Source of the DNA: Helicobacteraceae bacterium
GTDB taxonomy: Bacteria; Campylobacterota; Campylobacteria; Campylobacterales; Sulfurimonadaceae
DNA length: 41,037 nt
Reading direction: 5' to 3'
Assembly (NCBI GenBank): GCA_015488775.1
Contig: WFNF01000015.1
Coordinates: 1-41,037 of the forward strand
In this document: one piece after another, positions 1 to 7,241 of the stretch
Numbering within the stretch: position 1 is the stretch's first letter
Layout of the letters: every line of letters begins with the position of its first letter
Position numbers and translations under genes: made by a program
Notes under the pieces: model-generated
Seen by the model: only the letters and a program-made list of their open reading frames with translations
Told to the model about the DNA's origin: nothing
The model's database searches: none

Positions 1-393
1 ACATCAGCCTTTGAGGGTGAAACAAGAACCCAAAACTACCTAAAACATGGATGTAATATATATAATACAAAAGATGCAAAAAGCAGACCTCTAAGTATAT
101 TTAGTGAAAAAGATATCTGGGCTTATATAAAACACTTTAAACTTGATGTAGCTTCAATATACCACCCTAAATATATAGATAACACTCTAGTAAGTGGAGA
201 AAAAAGAACAGGTTGTGCCTACTGTGCATTTGGAGCACATCTAGAAGATAAAAACAACAACCGTTTTACAAGACTACAACAAAGAAAACCCAAACAGTTT
301 AAAAAGATGATGGCTTTAGAAAACAATGGTGTGAGTTATGGGAGTGTTTTAAAGAGTTTAGGGGTGTTGAAAGAGCGTTTGATCCATTTATAA
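1..393 (+). CDS. PAPS-reductase-like protein, C-terminal part (5' end outside window)
   Basis: An open frame enters from the left edge and ends at TAA 391-393, giving the last 130 residues. Seen: a GCNIYNTKDAKSRPLSIFSE segment, then KDIWAYIKHF, then RTGCAYCAFGAHLE with two cysteines, and a short helical tail. The order 'GCN... SRPLS.... DIW.YI ... RTGC..C.FG.HLE' is typical of the phage/island-type phosphoadenosine-phosphosulfate reductase family (adenine nucleotide alpha hydrolase fold, related to DndC). The pair of cysteines may bind a metal or Fe-S cluster, which is inference. The nucleotide-binding N-terminus is not in the window, so the substrate cannot be assigned. It sits beside transposase remnants and a toxin-antitoxin pair, which fits a mobile or defence island better than assimilatory sulfate reduction. 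Confidence 0.75.
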   Translation, partial: TSAFEGETRTQNYLKHGCNIYNTKDAKSRPLSIFSEKDIWAYIKHFKLDVASIYHPKYIDNTLVSGEKRTGCAYCAFGAHLEDKNNNRFTRLQQRKPKQFKKMMALENNGVSYGSVLKSLGVLKERLIHL

Positions 394-477
394 CAAACTC
401 TGTACTTTATGGAGTTGGTAACTTCTTTACAACAATAAACTTTCAATATATGGCTTCATATACTGTTGCGTTTAGCT

Positions 478-624
478 TTAGAGGTGTCCTTTAGGTAAGT
501 TATCATTACAGAGTGATTCTAGATTCATACCTTTTAGGTATTCTCCTAATATTGCAACACCTGTTCTTGGTGTTAATTTCTCGTTTGTGGATTGTAGTTT
601 GAAATTTAATATAGTTTGTGTCAT
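478..624 (-). pseudogene. Transposase N-terminal remnant (IS1380/IS4-like)
   Basis: A 48-codon frame reads MTQTILNFKL, then TNEKLTPRTGVAILGEYLKG, and ends with a stop at 478-480. The 'F....T.EKLTPR.G.A.LGEYL' pattern resembles the start of IS1380-type DDE transposases, which are normally more than 400 residues long. Only the N-terminus is left; the sequence downstream (toward position 394) does not continue the family pattern in any frame I could follow. I therefore call it a truncated remnant. The family assignment rests on one short motif. Confidence 0.45.
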
Positions 625-640
625 AAACTCCATCCGATTT

Positions 641-685
641 GAAAAAGTTACACCCAATTGTGAAAGTTTTAGGTGTAACTTTTTC
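641..685. terminator. Perfect 14-bp inverted repeat, possible terminator or IS end
   Basis: GAAAAAGTTACACC (641-654) and its exact reverse complement (672-685) are separated by a 17-nt loop. It lies between the transposase remnant and the end of the toxin gene. The A-rich/T-rich arms could act as a terminator in either direction; an insertion-sequence end is the alternative. Confidence 0.45.
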
Positions 686-761
686 GCTTTTAAGTACCTA
701 ATTATAGAGCAATCAAGCTTGTTGTCTAATTTGGTATGTAATTACTAGGGTTAAGCCTCCT

Positions 762-1094
762 CTAGCAACTCTTATTGATTCTGTCATATTTTTTATGGTG
801 TCCGATGAAAAGAAAATAAACTACATCTAGTTGTTCTGACAATAAAATTTTGTATTGTTGCTTCGAGTTTATGACTGCAATTGATCTTCGGCACTTATCT
901 TTTTTACAGACAATCTTATGGTAGTGGAGTTTTTGGTTTGATTTATCACTTTTGTACAACTCAAGAGTTGCATCTATTTGCTCTTGAGTCAAGGCAGATG
1001 ACTTCACTAGCTTCGAGCATTGGTGCTTAAAAGAGGTCTCTTTTATGTAGTTCTTATCTTTCAACTTTATGAAATCCAAGTTCAACTTGAGCAT
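762..1094 (-). CDS. RelE/ParE-superfamily-like toxin (putative mRNA interferase)
   Basis: A small basic protein of about 110 residues. Seen: NYIKETSFKHQCSKL (strand then helix), ALTQEQIDATLELY, LHYHKI, RRSIAVINSKQQYKILL and VVYFLFIGHHKKYDR. This is the usual layout of RelE/YafQ/HigB-type toxins: helical hairpin, 'L..HK', 'R.SI.V....YKIL', and a final 'IG.HK.Y' strand. In that family such proteins cleave ribosome-bound mRNA or inhibit gyrase; which applies here cannot be told. The frame opens at TTG 1100, has an ATG at 1094 and another plausible TTG at 1064; the last would give a short overlap with the upstream gene and place the start just before the fold begins. No clear Shine-Dalgarno precedes any of them, so translational coupling to the upstream gene is likely. 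Confidence 0.6.
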   Translation of the reverse strand: MLKLNLDFIKLKDKNYIKETSFKHQCSKLVKSSALTQEQIDATLELYKSDKSNQKLHYHKIVCKKDKCRRSIAVINSKQQYKILLSEQLDVVYFLFIGHHKKYDRINKSC

Positions 1095-1437
1095 TAACAA
1101 GCAATGTGTAAAAAGTGTCTGCTTTATTGAAATACTCTTGCATTAAATTATTTGTAGATTTAGATTGAGTCAACGATTCAAACTCGTCTAGTAAGTCATC
1201 AATCTTTAAGACCATAGAATCAATTTGCATATTAGTTAGGTTCATATATGAGTGGTATTTAAGTAGGTCATCAAAAAATGTATGTGATGCAGAGAGAAGC
1301 ATAATCCTTTTAACGATCTCTTCATTATCTGCTAAGTCATCAACACTTTTTTCGTAATAAGCACTATGCCCCATTAGAGAGTCAATGTGCTGTGATAGAT
1401 TTTGTTGTATGGCTGTATCGTACATTACTTCTAGCAT
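1054..1437 (-). CDS. Helical acidic protein, putative antitoxin partner
   Basis: A 127-residue protein starting at ATG 1437 behind a good AAGGAG site 8 nt away. It is acidic and predicted all-helical (LSQHIDSLMGH, SVDDLADNEEIVKRIMLL, DSMVLKIDDLLDEFESL). I do not recognise a family. Its stop overlaps the frame of the RelE-like gene, and the pair shares an extended -10 promoter, so the simplest reading is an antitoxin-first TA operon. It lacks an obvious ribbon-helix-helix, AbrB or Xre DNA-binding domain and is longer than most type II antitoxins, so the role is inference from position. C-terminal residues (about 95-127) are the likeliest toxin-binding region by analogy. Confidence 0.55.
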   Translation of the reverse strand: MLEVMYDTAIQQNLSQHIDSLMGHSAYYEKSVDDLADNEEIVKRIMLLSASHTFFDDLLKYHSYMNLTNMQIDSMVLKIDDLLDEFESLTQSKSTNNLMQEYFNKADTFYTLLVNAQVELGFHKVER

Positions 1438-1466
1438 GTATTACTCTCCTTGACACTTATACTGTA

Positions 1467-1495
1467 ATTATAACATATAATTTATTTGCTGTAAG
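1467..1495 (-). promoter_or_regulatory. Extended -10 promoter of the TA-like pair
   Basis: Read on the minus strand, TGTTATAAT lies with TATAAT at 1467-1472 and a TG one base upstream, about 30 nt before the ATG at 1437. A weak -35 (CTTACA) fits at 17-bp spacing. Confidence 0.5.
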
Positions 1496-1583
1496 AGACT
1501 TTTTTTAATAGTGTATCTCTATTATAGATGAAACTTTTCACAAAAAAATAAGGATGATAGACTTAATTAAAAAATGGCTGTAA

Positions 1584-1883
1584 AAAAACTCTAAAATATG
1601 CATAAATTGTCATTCAAATAACACTCAAAATCGTGGTTCAAGAAGAGGGATAAAGAGATACTTTTGTAAAGACTGCAAGACTTCTTTTAGTTCAAAAAAA
1701 CGACTAGAATAACTAATCTTTAAAGAGTACTTTTTGCACCGCCAAACACTCAAGCAATTATCAGCAAAATATAGGAAATCAATTCCTTTGATTATGAAGC
1801 AAAGAGATGAATATATTGTTGATTACAAAGTCCATAATTCAAGACCTGTAAATCTTATTTGTGATGCTACTTTTTATGGATGA
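1584..1883 (+). pseudogene. Zinc-ribbon transposase remnant (IS256-variant/IS1-like)
   Basis: One frame, interrupted by an internal TAA (after KKRLE) and ended by TGA 1881-1883, encodes CINCHSNNTQNRG, then RYFCKDCKTSFSSKK, a four-cysteine zinc ribbon. It continues as HRQTLKQLSAKY (helix-turn-helix) and RPVNLICDATFYG, the start of a DDE catalytic domain with its first Asp. This is the layout of the Zn-ribbon transposases frequent in Campylobacterota, normally 300 or more residues long. The start region is also out of frame (an ATG at 1574 lies in another frame). At least two disruptions and loss of the catalytic core make it a dead remnant. Confidence 0.7.
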
Positions 1884-1900
1884 ATGCAATTGCACTTGAT

Positions 1901-1929
1901 TTTAGAATTGTCATGTTTTATGTTATAAT
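1901..1929 (+). promoter_or_regulatory. Strong extended -10 promoter facing right
   Basis: TTTAGA (1901-1906), a 17-bp spacer, then TGT-TATAAT with TATAAT at 1924-1929. No coding region follows on this strand; it points into the structured segment at 1936-2070. Confidence 0.55.
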
Positions 1930-1935
1930 ACTTCA

Positions 1936-2070
1936 TACAAACTAAGAGGTGGAGATTGACCTTCCATACGCTTACAGTGCTAAAAGCAGACCGCAGTTAA
2001 TACCATGAGTGATAGATACCCACTATCAGGGATGATAGCGATAAGGTTAAGAGATTCCAATTTGGTCACT
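1936..2070 (+). ncRNA. Candidate orphan structured RNA (possible IS110-type leader remnant)
   Basis: A non-coding stretch with more G+C than its surroundings, directly behind an extended -10 promoter. Visible local stems include TGCT-AAA-AGCA (about 1979-1989) and TGATAG-ATACCCA-CTATCA (2010-2028). It carries phrases such as GACCGCAGTTAATACC and a TGAGTG motif that loosely recall the leader of the IS110 element at 39840. No recombinase follows; a minus-strand ORF begins at its end. It may be a leftover element end with its bridge-like RNA, or an unrelated small RNA. No known RNA family is recognised. Confidence 0.3.
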
Positions 2071-2074
2071 GGAC

Positions 2075-2485
2075 TTAGTTTATATATTCTTCAATTATCC
2101 ATTTGTAATCACTTCTAATTAGAACAAAATTGACATCATTATAATACTTCTTTAGCGTACTATCACGGAGTTTAAAGATAGTTATACAGTTAGTATGATG
2201 CTTCTCACTTTTAAGTGCATAGATAATAAATGTAGTACTTTCAGGTATATAGGCTATTAAGTTAAATGTATTACCACTCTTTGCGTATGGCAGATAAGCT
2301 ATAGTAGATTCTTGTAATTGTGTGAAAGTAATTCTATTTGTGTAGCAGAAACTATCAGAGTGTTTACTCTTTATCTTAGTTTGTACCCTTTTACTCATGT
2401 AGATAGATTTTTTGAAAGTATTACGAAGATTGTGTAGTATTATTGCTGTTAGCACACCGAGATAGATTCTATTTTTACTTCCCAA
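2075..2485 (-). CDS. Uncharacterised small basic protein
   Basis: A 136-residue frame opening at TTG 2485. On the minus strand a TATAAT box (2512-2517) lies about 27 nt upstream of the start and a weak AGGG is near the start codon. Residues 1-30 are basic and partly hydrophobic; an internal ATG at residue 30 (MSKRVQTKIKSK) is an alternative start but has no ribosome binding site. The rest alternates strands and helices (TFIIYALKSEKHH, NDVNFVLIRSDYKWIIEEY). I recognise no family. It lies in the island with TA and transposase remnants, so an accessory function is likely, but none can be assigned. Confidence 0.4.
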   Translation of the reverse strand: MGSKNRIYLGVLTAIILHNLRNTFKKSIYMSKRVQTKIKSKHSDSFCYTNRITFTQLQESTIAYLPYAKSGNTFNLIAYIPESTTFIIYALKSEKHHTNCITIFKLRDSTLKKYYNDVNFVLIRSDYKWIIEEYIN

Positions 2486-2530
2486 GTTTAACCCTACTTA
2501 CTATTTTTGGTATTATATCTTGTAGCGGTT

Positions 2531-2572
2531 AAACCCAAATTATGCATTCCCAATGAGGACATTGGGAACGAG
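2531..2572 (+). repeat. REP-like palindrome, single unit
   Basis: Flank AACCCAAATTATGCA, then stem TTCCCAATG - loop AGGA - CATTGGGAA (2547-2568), then CGAG. The same stem-loop architecture, with different stem sequences, recurs near 11300, 11446, 22695, 22824, 28707 and 28793, and the left flank recurs inverted at 39658-39682. Confidence 0.7.
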
Positions 2573-2643
2573 TCAATAAGATTTTTTTATGTTTATAATG
2601 TTGATTAGTTAATATTTAATGATGTAGATTTGTTGTTAGAATA

Positions 2644-2718
2644 TGGTGATCACGATTGGACTTGAACCAACGACCACTACCATGTCAAGGTAGTGCTCTA
2701 CCACTGAGCTACGCGATC
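2644..2718 (-). tRNA. tRNA-Val (anticodon GAC)
   Basis: Read on the minus strand, the acceptor stem is GATCGCG/CGTGATC (one G-T pair). The D arm is GCTCAGTGGTAGAGC, the anticodon arm is CTACC-TTGACAT-GGTAG with anticodon GAC, and the T arm has GTTGG-TTCAAGT-CCAAT. The CCA end is encoded (TGG at 2644-2646). All cloverleaf elements are intact. It lies downstream of lspA on the same strand and may be cotranscribed. Confidence 0.95.
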
Positions 2719-2750
2719 ATAAAGGGAATTTTACTACAATTCCCTATAAT

Positions 2751-3275
2751 TTAGCTTATTTCCTCTTTGGCTTTACAAAATTTTGGTTTAAATTGTAAAA
2801 AGATTATGATTGCAACTGCTAAATCTATCATAACATCTGCAAAGTTGAAGATGGCAAAGTTAAAACCACAGTGCCAGTAAACATAATCTACAACTCCACC
2901 ATGTATAAATCTATCGTAAACGTTAGAGAAACCTGCTCCTACCATTATACCACCTGGTATTGCGTAGCATAGTTCACGATTGTGGATTATATATAACATC
3001 ACACCAAAAACTAAAGTGCCTTGAATATATTTTAGGTACTCACCTAAAAATGCAAACATAGAAAAAGCAACTCCATGATTAAACACTAGTCTCATGTTTA
3101 TACACTCAGTTGTGTATATATCTAAAACCTTAGTGTAAAGTTCATTTGTTTCTAGGTAGTACATCTCCTCAGCTTTTAGAACAAAAAAGTCTTTTATAGC
3201 TTGATCAATTAAAAATATACCTATCATCACTAATGCAAGTACAACTATAAGTTTTGATAAGTCATTTTTAAGCAT
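2751..3275 (-). CDS. lspA: Lipoprotein signal peptidase (signal peptidase II)
   Basis: Inner-membrane aspartyl protease that removes signal peptides from diacylglyceryl-modified prolipoproteins. Seen: four hydrophobic segments, the conserved [14 protein letters not shown] block, and the two catalytic aspartates in [15 protein letters not shown] and [12 protein letters not shown]. At about 174 residues it has the usual family size with a slightly long first periplasmic loop ([16 protein letters not shown]). The frame extends upstream to a TTG at 3290. I prefer ATG 3275, which has AAGG 6 nt upstream and overlaps the end of glmM by 8 nt. It forms a glmM-lspA pair, the usual order in Campylobacterota, with tRNA-Val behind. 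Confidence 0.95.
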   Translation of the reverse strand: MLKNDLSKLIVVLALVMIGIFLIDQAIKDFFVLKAEEMYYLETNELYTKVLDIYTTECINMRLVFNHGVAFSMFAFLGEYLKYIQGTLVFGVMLYIIHNRELCYAIPGGIMVGAGFSNVYDRFIHGGVVDYVYWHCGFNFAIFNFADVMIDLAVAIIIFLQFKPKFCKAKEEIS

Positions 3276-4608
3276 TAAGTGCCTTTTCAAAAAATGCTAC
3301 AAGTTTTTTCATATTTGTAGTGATAAGTTTTTGCTCTTTTGCTTCAAGAAGAAGTCTAAGTTTATTTTCTGTTCCTGAGTATCTGATCAACTCTCTTACA
3401 CCCTCACTTCTTATCTCTTCTTGTAACTCTTTTAATCCATCAAGTTTCTCTAAAGGGATTTTATTTTTAACATTTAGGTTTTTTAGCTCTTGTGGGTAAA
3501 GTTTAAAAGGTCTTAAAGCAGTTGAAGCCTTGCCATTTTTAGAGATAAGCATTGCTAAAGTTTGTAAAGCACTTACAAGTCCATCTCCAGTTTTAGCAAA
3601 ATCGTGCATAATCACATGACCACTTTGCTCACCACCAAAGTTTATGTTTTTACTTTTCATAATCTCTAAAACATTTTTATCACCAACATCACTTCTATGT
3701 AGTGTTAAAGAGTTACTTTTCGCATAATCCTCTAAGCCTTGGTTTGACATAACAGTTGCAACTATAGCCTCACCTTTTAACTTATTGGTGTTTTTAAGAT
3801 ATACAGCTAAAGCACCTAGAAGTTGATCACCATCTACTATCTCACCGAGTTCATCAACTACAACAAGTCTATCTGCGTCACCATCAAGTGCAATCCCAAT
3901 ATCTGCTCTATATTTTTTTACTGCTTTTTGAAGCTCTTTTGTATGTAATGCTCCACAATTTTCATTTATATTGTTACCATTTGGAGAGTTGTGTAAAACT
4001 ATAACATCTGCTCCAAGCTCCTCTAAAACAGTTGGACCCACTTTATAAGCCGCTCCATTAGCAGTGTCTAACACTATTCTCATATCTTTTAAACTTAGCT
4101 CTTTTGGAAAAGAGTTTTTTAGTTGTACAATGTAGCGACCTATAACATCATCTATACGCTTTGCTGAACCTATTTGTATGCCAGACTTTGAAGCATTTTC
4201 AACAAGATCTTCACTAAAATATATATCTTCTATCTCTTTTTCTATATCTATAGAAAATTTATCTCCATGTTGATCAAAAAACTTTATTCCGTTATCTTCA
4301 TAAGAGTTATGAGAAGCACTTATCATTATACCCGCGTCACATCTCATGTTTTCAGTTAAAAAGGCAATGGCAGGAGTTGGCATAGGACCGATTTGTATAA
4401 CATCGTAACCAACAGCAGTTAGTCCAGCTACTATGGCATTTTCAATCATATAGCCCGATTTTCTAGTATCTTTTCCAACTAGTATTCTTTTTGTAACAGC
4501 CGTTTTTTTAAAATACACACCAGCAGCCATCGCTAGTTTTAAAGCAACTTCTACGTTTAAAAATGTCCCAGCTTCACCACGAACACCATCAGTTCCAAAT
4601 AATTTCAT
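3268..4608 (-). CDS. glmM: Phosphoglucosamine mutase
   Basis: Interconverts glucosamine-6-phosphate and glucosamine-1-phosphate on the way to UDP-GlcNAc for peptidoglycan and glycans. The 446-residue length is normal. Seen: the active phosphoserine loop [15 protein letters not shown] (Ser about 99), the metal-binding ALDGDADR loop near residue 240, the sugar-binding GGEQSGH loop, and the C-terminal phosphate-binding [10 protein letters not shown]. The ATG at 4608 has AGGA about 7 nt upstream. It overlaps lspA and is divergent from rpsT. The short ISASHN loop and DGDADR motif match GlmM rather than phosphoglucomutase/phosphomannomutase. Confidence 0.97.
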   Translation of the reverse strand: MKLFGTDGVRGEAGTFLNVEVALKLAMAAGVYFKKTAVTKRILVGKDTRKSGYMIENAIVAGLTAVGYDVIQIGPMPTPAIAFLTENMRCDAGIMISASHNSYEDNGIKFFDQHGDKFSIDIEKEIEDIYFSEDLVENASKSGIQIGSAKRIDDVIGRYIVQLKNSFPKELSLKDMRIVLDTANGAAYKVGPTVLEELGADVIVLHNSPNGNNINENCGALHTKELQKAVKKYRADIGIALDGDADRLVVVDELGEIVDGDQLLGALAVYLKNTNKLKGEAIVATVMSNQGLEDYAKSNSLTLHRSDVGDKNVLEIMKSKNINFGGEQSGHVIMHDFAKTGDGLVSALQTLAMLISKNGKASTALRPFKLYPQELKNLNVKNKIPLEKLDGLKELQEEIRSEGVRELIRYSGTENKLRLLLEAKEQKLITTNMKKLVAFFEKALNA

Positions 4609-4750
4609 AATCTAATCCTATTTTAATTGGTGTGATTTTATCTAAATATAGCTAATAATATACAAATATCGAACTTATAAACAACATTAATCTAACTTTA
4701 AACATACTTTTTGTAATATGTCGCTCTAAAATACTATGACAAGGATTAGA

Positions 4751-5014
4751 ATGGCAAATCATAAGTCATCTATGAAACGTATTCGTCAGACTGTTAAAAA
4801 GACTGAGAGAAACCGTTTTTACCGTACTCGTTTAAAAAATATTACTAAAGCTGTAGTTACTGCTATAGAAGAAGGTAATAAAGAAGCTGCAACTGAAGCA
4901 TTCAAAGTTGCTAACCAACAAATTCACAAGTTTGTTACAAAAGGTATTCTTAAAAAAGAGACTGCATCAAGAAAAGTAAGTCGTCTTAATAAAGCTGTTA
5001 ACGCAATAGCTTAG
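4751..5014 (+). CDS. rpsT: 30S ribosomal protein S20
   Basis: Binds 16S rRNA in the body of the small subunit. Starts [20 protein letters not shown], the classic S20 N-terminus, and ends with [16 protein letters not shown]; 87 residues, normal length. An in-frame ATG exists at 4736, but ATG 4751 has AAGGA (4741-4745) at 5-nt spacing and gives the conserved N-terminus. It is followed by a hairpin and then prfA, the usual Campylobacterota order. Confidence 0.97.
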   Translation: MANHKSSMKRIRQTVKKTERNRFYRTRLKNITKAVVTAIEEGNKEAATEAFKVANQQIHKFVTKGILKKETASRKVSRLNKAVNAIA

Positions 5015-5023
5015 TACCCTAAC

Positions 5024-5043
5024 TTTACACCTTTTGGTGTAAA
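5024..5043 (+). terminator. Hairpin between rpsT and prfA
   Basis: TTTACACC (5024-5031), loop TTTT, GGTGTAAA (5036-5043): a perfect 8-bp stem followed by a short mixed T stretch. It probably acts as a partial terminator so that S20 is made in excess over RF1. Confidence 0.65.
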
Positions 5044-5070
5044 ACTTTCCCCTAAAAACAAAGGCTAAAA

Positions 5071-6141
5071 ATGCTTTTAGAAAAACTTCAACCATTTATC
5101 AAAAGATACAACGAACTTAGTGATTTACTAGCAAGTCCAGATATTGCATGTGATATAAAAAAGATGACAGAACTCTCAAAAGAGCAGTCTAGCATACAAG
5201 CTGTTTACGATAAAGCAAATGAGTACTCAGATCTTTTAGAAAACATTTCTGAAAATAAAGAGATGTTAAGTGACGCAGAACTTGGTGAACTTGCCAAAGA
5301 AGAGTTGCGTGAGCTTGAACCACAAGTTGAACCATTAGAAGAAGAGATTAAAAAGCTTTTAATTCCTAAAGATCCTAATGATGATAGAAATACTATTGTT
5401 GAGATGAGAGCTGGTGCTGGTGGTGATGAAGCTGCAATTTTTGTTGGCGATCTGTTTACTGCTTACACTCGTTACGCTGAACTTAATGGTTGGAAAATCG
5501 AGCTTATGAGTACAAGCCCTAGTGAGAGTGGTGGTTATAAAGAGATTATCATGCTTATAAAGGGTGATCAAGTTTACTCTAAGATGAAGTATGAGGGTGG
5601 AACACATAGAGTTCAGCGTGTACCTCAAACTGAGTCTCAAGGGCGTGTTCACACCTCTGCTATCACTGTTGCTATTATGCCTGAGGTTGATGATGTTGAG
5701 GTTCATATAGAACCGACTGACCTTAAGATAGATGTTATGCGTGCTAGTGGTAATGGTGGACAATCTGTAAATACTACAGATTCAGCTGTTCGTATAACTC
5801 ACTTACCAACAGGCTTAGTTGTAACCAACCAAGATCAAAAATCTCAACATAAAAACAAAGATAAGGCTATGAAAGTTTTAAAAGCTAGAATCTTTGATAT
5901 ACAGATGAGAGAATCTATGGAAAAAGAGGGTGCAGCTAGAAAAGATCAAGTTGGTACTGGAGATAGAAGTGGGCGTATTAGAACTTACAACTATCCACAA
6001 AACCGTATGTCTGATCATCGTATAACTCTTACACTTTACCGTTTAAACGAGATAATGGGTAGTGGGCTTTTTGATGAAGTTATAGATATGCTTATAGCAG
6101 ATGCTCAAGGAAAAATGATGGAAGCAGCAGGTTTAGCATAA
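5071..6141 (+). CDS. prfA: Peptide chain release factor 1
   Basis: Recognises UAA and UAG and triggers peptide release on the ribosome. 356 residues, normal length. Seen: the codon-recognition loop [17 protein letters not shown], where the P-x-T tripeptide identifies RF1 (RF2 has SPF) and the middle residue is Gln instead of the common Ala. The GGQ catalytic motif lies in [16 protein letters not shown] (Gly229-Gln231). The ATG has AAAGG 6 nt upstream. Its stop is only 4 nt from the stop of the convergent diguanylate cyclase gene. Confidence 0.97.
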   Translation: MLLEKLQPFIKRYNELSDLLASPDIACDIKKMTELSKEQSSIQAVYDKANEYSDLLENISENKEMLSDAELGELAKEELRELEPQVEPLEEEIKKLLIPKDPNDDRNTIVEMRAGAGGDEAAIFVGDLFTAYTRYAELNGWKIELMSTSPSESGGYKEIIMLIKGDQVYSKMKYEGGTHRVQRVPQTESQGRVHTSAITVAIMPEVDDVEVHIEPTDLKIDVMRASGNGGQSVNTTDSAVRITHLPTGLVVTNQDQKSQHKNKDKAMKVLKARIFDIQMRESMEKEGAARKDQVGTGDRSGRIRTYNYPQNRMSDHRITLTLYRLNEIMGSGLFDEVIDMLIADAQGKMMEAAGLA

Positions 6142-6145
6142 GGTT

Positions 6146-7171
6146 TTAATACCTTAGCATGTCTCTTCCCATCGCTTTTGCCTCGTACATCTTAGCATCA
6201 GCTCTTTTTACCAAAGAGTCTAGACTTTCCCCATCTTCAAGTGAGGCTAGTCCTATACTTACTGTTAGTTTACCAACATTTTGAAAGTTGTACTCTTTTA
6301 TAGCATAGTTTAGTCGTGAGGCAAAAGTTATTGCACCTTTAAATTCACAAGAATTTGCTACTATAACAAACTCCTCTCCACCATACCTAAACAAGGTATC
6401 AGAGGCTCTCAACTCTCTTTTTAATATATGTGTAATATCTATTAAGACTTTATCACCAACTAAGTGTCCGTAAGTGTCATTAACTTTTTTAAAGTGATCT
6501 ATATCTATAAACAGTAAACATACACCATTATTGGACTTATTTGCTTTAGTTATTTGATCAGCTAAAAACTCTTTAAAGAAGATTTTATTATATATATTTG
6601 TTAATGGATCTTTTAAAATATTTTTTTCTAACTTACCACGCACATTTTTTATTACATATATAAAAATAAGTATTATAATAAATATAGCAAAACTTGCTCT
6701 TAGTTTAAAGGAATTTATAAAGTTATCATATTTTAGTTCAGATACAAACTGTATCTCATTTGTAGCTTGATTTGCCAAAGTCCAACAATGCTCACTTATG
6801 TTTAACTCATCAACTGTTTTTGGACTTTTTTTACTGTTTTTACAAAATAAATCATAATTTGATTTTAGCTCATAGTATGGGGTGATAAAGTCATTTTGCT
6901 TAAAATATTCCATATTTTTTGGTATATAATTTTTTTCTAACCAAAGAAATTTTTTATCTATTTTTTCAAATATATTTTTAGTTTTATTGTTATCTTTAAA
7001 CTTTACGGCTCTTTGGATAGAACCACGGATATATCCAAGTGTATTTAATGCTTTTGCATCGCTATCTATTTTTTTAACTCCATTATATAAATATAAATAA
7101 TTAATTGGTAGTAAAAATAACATCATTAGTAATAAAACTGTAAGTATTAAAGAGGTTTTATTGTGCTTCAT
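6146..7171 (-). CDS. Membrane diguanylate cyclase (GGDEF)
   Basis: Makes cyclic di-GMP. Layout: transmembrane segment at about residues 9-28, a periplasmic sensor region of about 130 residues rich in Lys and Asp/Glu (four-helix-bundle-like), a second transmembrane segment at about 160-176, then a GGDEF domain. The active-site loop is GGEEF at 264-268, and an inhibitory-site RASD sits exactly five residues before it (255-258), so product feedback inhibition is expected. FIDIDHFKKVND is the metal/GTP-binding block. No EAL domain. No clear Shine-Dalgarno precedes ATG 7171. What the periplasmic region senses is unknown. Confidence 0.9.
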   Translation of the reverse strand: MKHNKTSLILTVLLLMMLFLLPINYLYLYNGVKKIDSDAKALNTLGYIRGSIQRAVKFKDNNKTKNIFEKIDKKFLWLEKNYIPKNMEYFKQNDFITPYYELKSNYDLFCKNSKKSPKTVDELNISEHCWTLANQATNEIQFVSELKYDNFINSFKLRASFAIFIIILIFIYVIKNVRGKLEKNILKDPLTNIYNKIFFKEFLADQITKANKSNNGVCLLFIDIDHFKKVNDTYGHLVGDKVLIDITHILKRELRASDTLFRYGGEEFVIVANSCEFKGAITFASRLNYAIKEYNFQNVGKLTVSIGLASLEDGESLDSLVKRADAKMYEAKAMGRDMLRY

Positions 7172-7241
7172 GGTTATAGTGTACTACATTAAACTAAATT
7201 TTTGTTTAAATAGAAATGGTAAATATGTGATGAACTTTTTA

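Noticed and set aside
394-477. Short frame LYGVGNFFTTINFQYMASYT on the + strand after the PAPS-reductase end
   Set aside because: No start codon or ribosome site; too short to match anything, and probably chance or an unrecognisable remnant.
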